Source of the DNA: Capsulimonadaceae bacterium
Lineage (GTDB): Bacteria; Armatimonadota; Armatimonadia; Armatimonadales; Capsulimonadaceae
NCBI GenBank assembly: GCA_031292625.1
Contig: JARLGU010000003.1
Coordinates: 1-64,000, forward strand
Direction: 5' to 3'
DNA: 64,000 nt
Part shown: positions 60,956 through 64,000 of the stretch, one piece after another
Position numbering within the stretch: position 1 is the stretch's first letter
Layout: each line of letters opens with the position of its first letter
Position numbers and translations under genes: made by a program
Notes under the pieces: generated by a model
Database searches by the model: none
Told to the model about the DNA's origin: nothing
What the model saw: the letters and a program-made list of their open reading frames with translations, nothing else

Positions 60956-61713
60956 GCGGCCAAAAAAGACCTATAGCCAAGCGTAGACTCAAAGTCAATT
61001 GCATCACGAACCGCCTTGCGATGAGCACCGAACCACCTGGCAACGCTTTCTACGGTTTCACCGGACTTGTACATTCCATATAGTACGTTCGTCGGAACTC
61101 CCGATCGGGGATCTAATGGACGGCCGAATGACCGTTCCCTGTCAATTACTACGTCTCTGTCTTTTCCAATCGGCCAGAACCTTGTTGGATCAAGTGCGTT
61201 TTCATAATCTACACGGGCCAGCAACCCTTCAACGGTCGCGCCTATCACGATTTGACCCATCTTCGCGAGATCAATATATACGGCATCTGGACTAACCCCA
61301 TCTGGAGCTACGCCGGCCACGATTGCGTCAATGTTCTTGGTAGCGATTATTCGCCCATTATAGGTGAATAAATTGGGTACGGCTAGCGGGTGCACACTAC
61401 CACATACCAGAGAGAGCCACTTTGCCGCCTCTCGGATTACAGGTAGCCTGATGCCCCTTTGCAGGAAAGTATCAATGAACATAACCTCGATCATTTGCTC
61501 GAAGGTAATAAGTGTTACATTGTGCGCCTCATATACGGGTGTCAATAGAATTGGACCGGAGCGCCGCGCCACGCCATCCGCACTAGACACAAATTCATAA
61601 CCGCATACCCATCTATTCACCTTGCGTGGCTGTACGTGAAGTATTCGACAGGCGGACGGAACTGTGTAGAAGGCGGTCGGTATAGTTTCGCGGGTAATCG
61701 GTTGACTTTGCAT
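60952..61713 (-). CDS. DUF433-containing antitoxin with N-terminal helix-turn-helix
   Basis: The 253-residue protein has a MerR-like winged helix start (about 14-40, YTVPSACRILHVQPRKVNRWV), a middle region seen in long DUF433 proteins, and a C-terminal DUF433 domain (about 195-250: DPRSGVPTNVLYGMYKSGETVESVARWFGAHRKAVRDAID). DUF433 proteins commonly pair with DUF5615 PIN-like toxins as antitoxins, which is the arrangement here with a 4-base overlap. It probably represses its own promoter. The divergent small ORF starts about 100 bases away. Confidence 0.75.
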   Translation of the reverse strand: MQSQPITRETIPTAFYTVPSACRILHVQPRKVNRWVCGYEFVSSADGVARRSGPILLTPVYEAHNVTLITFEQMIEVMFIDTFLQRGIRLPVIREAAKWLSLVCGSVHPLAVPNLFTYNGRIIATKNIDAIVAGVAPDGVSPDAVYIDLAKMGQIVIGATVEGLLARVDYENALDPTRFWPIGKDRDVVIDRERSFGRPLDPRSGVPTNVLYGMYKSGETVESVARWFGAHRKAVRDAIDFESTLGYRSFLAA

Positions 61714-61784
61714 ATGTTAGCTCAAATGGCCCGATCTATGTCTTCTTAACGCGATGTTCCGCCTAAAGGCGCTATTATCCTGCC

Positions 61785-61810
61785 CTATTTTCACAAACGG
61801 GGTAAAATAG
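61785..61810. promoter_or_regulatory. Inverted repeat and -10 box in the divergent cargo promoter
   Basis: CTATTTT (61785-61791) and AAAATAG (61804-61810) form an inverted repeat. The second arm includes TAAAAT (61803-61808), which ends exactly 6 bases before the ATG of the 58-aa ORF, so the site could be both operator and -10 box for a leaderless message. The bound regulator, DUF433 protein or XRE protein, is not known. Confidence 0.5.
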
Positions 61811-61814
61811 TCCT

Positions 61815-61991
61815 ATGGACACTCAACAGAAGCAAGTCAGCAAGCCCGAACCGCCCCCAGGCCACGACAAGACGCTTGACGGCTTCGCACGCGCCCTAGC
61901 CGTGCCGAAGGCGGAGCTAGAGCGACGGGAAGCGGAATGGCGGGAGAAACAGGCATCCAAAAGGCAAAAAGATTCGCAAAACACAGATTGA
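61815..61991 (+). CDS. Small 58-residue cargo protein
   Basis: The frame reads MDTQQKQVSKPEPPPGHDKT, then LDGFARALAVPKAELERREA and a Lys/Gln-rich end. The LAVPKAELERREAEW stretch is reminiscent of short helical proteins seen beside toxin genes in other bacteria, but I cannot name a family. Charged, with no membrane helix. A TAAAAT box 6 bases upstream supports expression. It may be an antitoxin-like partner or be chance; coding bias is good. Confidence 0.5.
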   Translation: MDTQQKQVSKPEPPPGHDKTLDGFARALAVPKAELERREAEWREKQASKRQKDSQNTD

Positions 61992-62118
61992 GTCAGAATA
62001 AATTCAGACTAACACTATATCTATGGTGGTAAAATATTTGCGACCACTACAGGTTGTACTTGGAATTCTGCCGGGATCCAGTAGGCTTCTATACACCTAA
62101 ATGGTTATTACATCAATG

Positions 62119-62166
62119 TCACGCCCGGCGGGAAACCGTTGGCTGCGTGCAATCCGCCGGACGTGA
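62119..62166 (+). promoter_or_regulatory. Hairpin in the leader of the XRE gene
   Basis: TCACGCCCGGCGG (62119-62131) pairs at 12 of 13 positions with CCGCCGGACGTGA (62154-62166). It lies about 35 bases upstream of the XRE start, whose AAAGGG ribosome-binding site follows. Could be an operator, an RNA structure, or a replication/transposition site. No function can be fixed. Confidence 0.45.
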
Positions 62167-62201
62167 CTCGACCTCCCGCAAGGGAGAAAGGGTTACGTTA
62201 G

Positions 62202-62399
62202 ATGGTTGACATTGAACTTGCGCGTTGGATGAGCATCCAGCGCAAGAAACTTGGACTGCGGCAATCGGATATGGCCGCGCTGGTCGGTGCTGCTCTTCAC
62301 ACGATAAGCATTAACCAGGCGCGAATCTCCGAATGGGAGCGAGGTTTGAAGCCCGTCCCTGCCTATATCGTCCCGATCCTGCGCCAAGTGTTGGCGTAA
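62202..62399 (+). CDS. Short XRE-family DNA-binding protein
   Basis: The 65-residue protein is a single Cro/C1-type helix-turn-helix (LRQSDMAALVGAALHTISIN, ARISEWERG). It has no effector domain, so it probably represses a nearby promoter, perhaps its own. AAAGGG precedes the ATG by about 12 bases. It is transposon cargo and is followed by a terminator that separates it from the convergent membrane-toxin gene. Confidence 0.8.
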   Translation: MVDIELARWMSIQRKKLGLRQSDMAALVGAALHTISINQARISEWERGLKPVPAYIVPILRQVLA

Positions 62400-62408
62400 G
62401 ATCCATCA

Positions 62409-62446
62409 AGCCCGATTGGTGTTCCAGCATCAGTCGGGCTATTTTT
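62409..62446 (+). terminator. Rho-independent terminator of the XRE gene
   Basis: AGCCCGA (62409-62415) and TCGGGCT (62434-62440) make a 7-bp stem followed by ATTTTT, 10 bases after the XRE stop. Confidence 0.65.
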
Positions 62447-62580
62447 CGTCCAAGTATTTTCGCGCGATTGCTTACTTGTAGTATGACCACCTCGTCTCTG
62501 ATAAGCAACACCGTCGCGACAAAGATACTGGTATTCTTGCTACCATTGCTGTGCAGCCAACCGTGGGACGCCATTCAATC

Positions 62581-63027
62581 TCACACTCTTTTGGATTGTA
62601 TCTTCGAGACCTCTACGAGCTTAGGAAGCTCATTGACCTGCTGGAAAAGATACTTCGTAACACTATGGAATATCGTCAAGATGTTCACGGTGGTTGTTGT
62701 GACCAATGCGAGCTGGACCTTCTCACTCAAGGTTATGGAGCCGCAACCGCAGGCAATCTCAACAATCATCACGGCAGACAGCCACACCGATAGCAGAATA
62801 AATATCCTGTGTGCGAAGTTCTTGCGTTCAGCAATATTCTGCTGATAATTCTCATTCCAGTGCTTAAGCGCTGCTATATACTCGTTATGTTGCTGCTTTT
62901 CAAAGGTTTCAGTTTCTTCCTTTGAAGCATTCGGATCATCTAAGCCAGCTTGTAGCTGTGAGGCATTAGAGGCAATTATTTCTTCTGCCCCTTGCAAATC
63001 CTTATTTTTGCTTGGATGCTTCAACAC
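62581..63027 (-). CDS. Two-helix membrane protein, putative Panacea-paired toxin
   Basis: The 148-residue protein has a polar, probably helical N-terminus (1-70, with QQHNEYIAALKHWNENYQQN), then two membrane helices (about 73-93 and 103-123). The second helix region, LSEKVQLALVTTTTVNILTI, resembles a two-helix module I know from membrane proteins next to defence genes. It starts with GTG inside the 3' end of the Panacea-domain gene (26-base overlap). Panacea antitoxins pair with varied toxins, including small membrane-acting ones, so a membrane toxin is plausible. That pairing is inference, not shown by the sequence. Confidence 0.6.
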   Translation of the reverse strand: MLKHPSKNKDLQGAEEIIASNASQLQAGLDDPNASKEETETFEKQQHNEYIAALKHWNENYQQNIAERKNFAHRIFILLSVWLSAVMIVEIACGCGSITLSEKVQLALVTTTTVNILTIFHSVTKYLFQQVNELPKLVEVSKIQSKRV

Positions 63028-63487
63028 TGAAGTATTCCTTGATTAAGGCATCACTGATTTCCATGTCATGATGAAACGTAGGTTCGTCCTTGTACGGTTC
63101 TATCGTCTTGGACCACGGCGTGCCAGGCTGATGCGTAAAACTTGAAAGATCGAGCGCGCTGAACTTCTTGTAAGAGTTCCATATTAGCTTAAGGAACTCC
63201 CTTGTCGTATGGTCCGCCTTATCGAGCGGGGCCACACATGCTACACAGCCCGTTATTGGGCTTGAGCCATACGCTTGAAACTCGCTGTATAGCGACGGGA
63301 CTACGGGACCATACTTCCAAGCCTGTATACGCTCGTTGATGAGTGGTGTACCGAACAGCCCCAAGTGCCATCCATGTGCAAAGTACACTAGTTTTTGCAG
63401 CTTCATGTGCGTAACCGATCTATATTCATCGTCGGTGTCCGCCAACTCTAAGAAGAAATTGGCAACAGACATCGCATCATATGCCAT
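63002..63487 (-). CDS. Panacea-domain (DUF4065/SocA-like) antitoxin
   Basis: The 161-residue protein carries the Panacea/DUF4065 fold over most of its length: MSVANFFLELA, MKLQKLVYFAHGWHLGLFG, IQAWKYGPVVPSLYSEF and the C-terminal EISDALIKEYFSVEA. In characterised PanAT systems this chaperone-like domain neutralises a neighbouring toxin. Its 3' end overlaps the two-helix membrane protein. A good sigma-70 promoter lies upstream within the transposon. It is cargo of the IS1595 element. Confidence 0.88.
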   Translation of the reverse strand: MAYDAMSVANFFLELADTDDEYRSVTHMKLQKLVYFAHGWHLGLFGTPLINERIQAWKYGPVVPSLYSEFQAYGSSPITGCVACVAPLDKADHTTREFLKLIWNSYKKFSALDLSSFTHQPGTPWSKTIEPYKDEPTFHHDMEISDALIKEYFSVEASKQK

Positions 63488-63560
63488 AAACTCACCAACC
63501 CTTCAGAAAACAACACGGAACTACGATTTGCACGAACATGAGTTCTTTACCCGAATCCTC

Positions 63561-63589
63561 ATTATGGCATGCATGAAACGACGCGTCAA
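63561..63589 (-). promoter_or_regulatory. Promoter of the Panacea/membrane-protein operon
   Basis: On the minus strand TTGACG (63589-63584), 17 bases, CATAAT (63566-63561), about 75 bases upstream of the Panacea gene start at 63487. It lies inside the transposon, so the pair carries its own expression signals. Confidence 0.65.
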
Positions 63590-63663
63590 GGCCAAATCGT
63601 CGACTAAGCAACTAAGCACTCAATAATTTTTACACCTAGCACAATATGGCCCACACACAGCCT

Positions 63664-63686
63664 GCTAAGTCAACTATATTATTGCC
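63664..63686 (-). repeat. Right terminal inverted repeat of the transposon
   Basis: Matches the left repeat (59498-59520) at 21 of 23 positions in inverse orientation and is immediately followed by the 8-bp duplication ATAATTTG (63687-63694). Confidence 0.92.
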
Positions 63687-64000
63687 ATAATTTGCTCCGC
63701 CTTGGTGCCTCGTCAGATTCGGCGTGCCGCTCGCCCACGTACGAGCGCCGGTGCTCACCTCGCTCGTCGTATCCGAACCGGGCATGCTCGATGCATTCAT
63801 ACTTACCCCAGACAGCTCCGAAACCAGGACAACGTTGGCGGTTATCGCGATTTGCGAAAGTTGATGCGGACCAACAAAATTCGAGGGAGTACCCGTGGGA
63901 GACGCAACCCAACACATGTCGCCGTTGTAGGCGTAGGAGTCCACGACGCTTCCGGAATAGGCGGTGCTAGCTGCGGTGGTATCGCTGGGACATTGGAACA
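63687..64000 (-). pseudogene. H-X9-DG pseudopilin (locus C), 5' part, runs off the window
   Basis: From the right edge the minus strand reads CPSDTTAASTAYSGSVVDSY and continues to TRHQGGANY, where the transposon interrupts it. CPSD followed by a Tyr-rich segment is typical of the middle of DUF1559-like pseudopilins. The N-terminal prepilin leader lies beyond the window. Reading past 63687 gives an artificial tail ending at 63636. Joined with 59316-59497 it restores H-X9-DG precisely. Confidence 0.9.

Larger units (their letters stand above)
59498..63686. mobile_element. IS1595-family (ISXO2-like) transposon carrying toxin-antitoxin cargo
   Basis: This 4,189-bp element is bounded by terminal inverted repeats of 23 bp (59498-59520 and 63664-63686, 21 matches) and by identical 8-bp direct repeats ATAATTTG (59490-59497 and 63687-63694), the duplication length of the IS1595 family. 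It contains an ISXO2-like transposase, a DUF433/PIN-like pair, a 58-aa small ORF, an XRE regulator, and a Panacea-domain gene overlapping a two-helix membrane protein. IS1595-family elements are known to carry passenger genes. The intact ends, full-length transposase and clean target duplication indicate a recent insertion. Confidence 0.93.

Noticed and set aside
63636-63686. C-terminal tail of the frame ending at 63636
   Set aside because: These codons are transposon end sequence read by accident after the insertion point, not part of a native protein.
1-64000. CRISPR array
   Set aside because: No set of regularly spaced identical repeats with unique spacers was seen; the only phased repeat is the three-unit 21-bp set at 6708-6763.

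Overview
The window looks like a chromosomal segment of a soil- or plant-associated member of the Armatimonadota, possibly Capsulimonas-like. This is an inference from moderately high GC, several secreted pseudopilins with the H-X9-DG signature next to LacI regulators and glycosidases, a DUF6785-type membrane protein, and an outer-membrane barrel plus ExbB/ExbD-type genes that point to a two-membrane envelope. No rRNA gene is present to confirm it.

Layout. 0-7 kb is a mobile, defence-like stretch: a truncated IS4-type transposase, a secreted caspase-like protease, a tyrosine recombinase broken by one in-frame stop, an AT-rich SIR2-domain gene, a second tyrosine recombinase and a CAT-anticodon tRNA with a degenerate inverted copy of its 5' half nearby. 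7.4-9.2 kb holds a TM1266-type regulator and hydG with no hydrogenase gene in view. 9.4-27.3 kb is a carbohydrate-use region: GH2 and GH5-like glycosidases, a beta-helix protein, a TIM-barrel secreted protein, two LacI regulators each followed by an H-X9-DG pseudopilin, an S9 peptidase, and an AraC regulator divergent from a uroporphyrinogen-decarboxylase-like protein. 27.7-31.2 kb is a cheY-cheX-cheR-cheD-cheB cluster. 31.4-51.9 kb is mixed: NAD synthase, sugar isomerase, two tandem dehydrogenase paralogues under an AraC regulator, an ExbB/ExbD pair with an unusual third protein, PstS, an esterase, a GGDEF/EAL protein, a cyclase-NTPase-TPR regulator, and the aromatic pathway genes for DAHP synthase and prephenate dehydrogenase. 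52-59.3 kb is a third LacI/pseudopilin/glycosidase locus.

The right end, 59498-63686, is a complete 4.19-kb IS1595-family (ISXO2-like) transposon with 21/23 matching terminal inverted repeats and a perfect 8-bp target duplication. Besides its transposase it carries a DUF433/PIN-like pair, a 58-aa small ORF, an XRE regulator, and a Panacea-domain (DUF4065) gene overlapping a two-helix membrane protein, a probable PanAT-type toxin-antitoxin pair. It is inserted inside the codons of the H-X9-DG signature of the third locus's pseudopilin, splitting that gene. A MITE-like intergenic repeat of about 240 bp occurs three times in the window.

The strongest candidates for something new are the toxin-antitoxin-loaded IS1595 transposon, the recurring LacI-pseudopilin-glycosidase module, the orphan HydG/TM1266 pair, and a CheB whose receiver domain has lost its phosphoacceptor aspartate.
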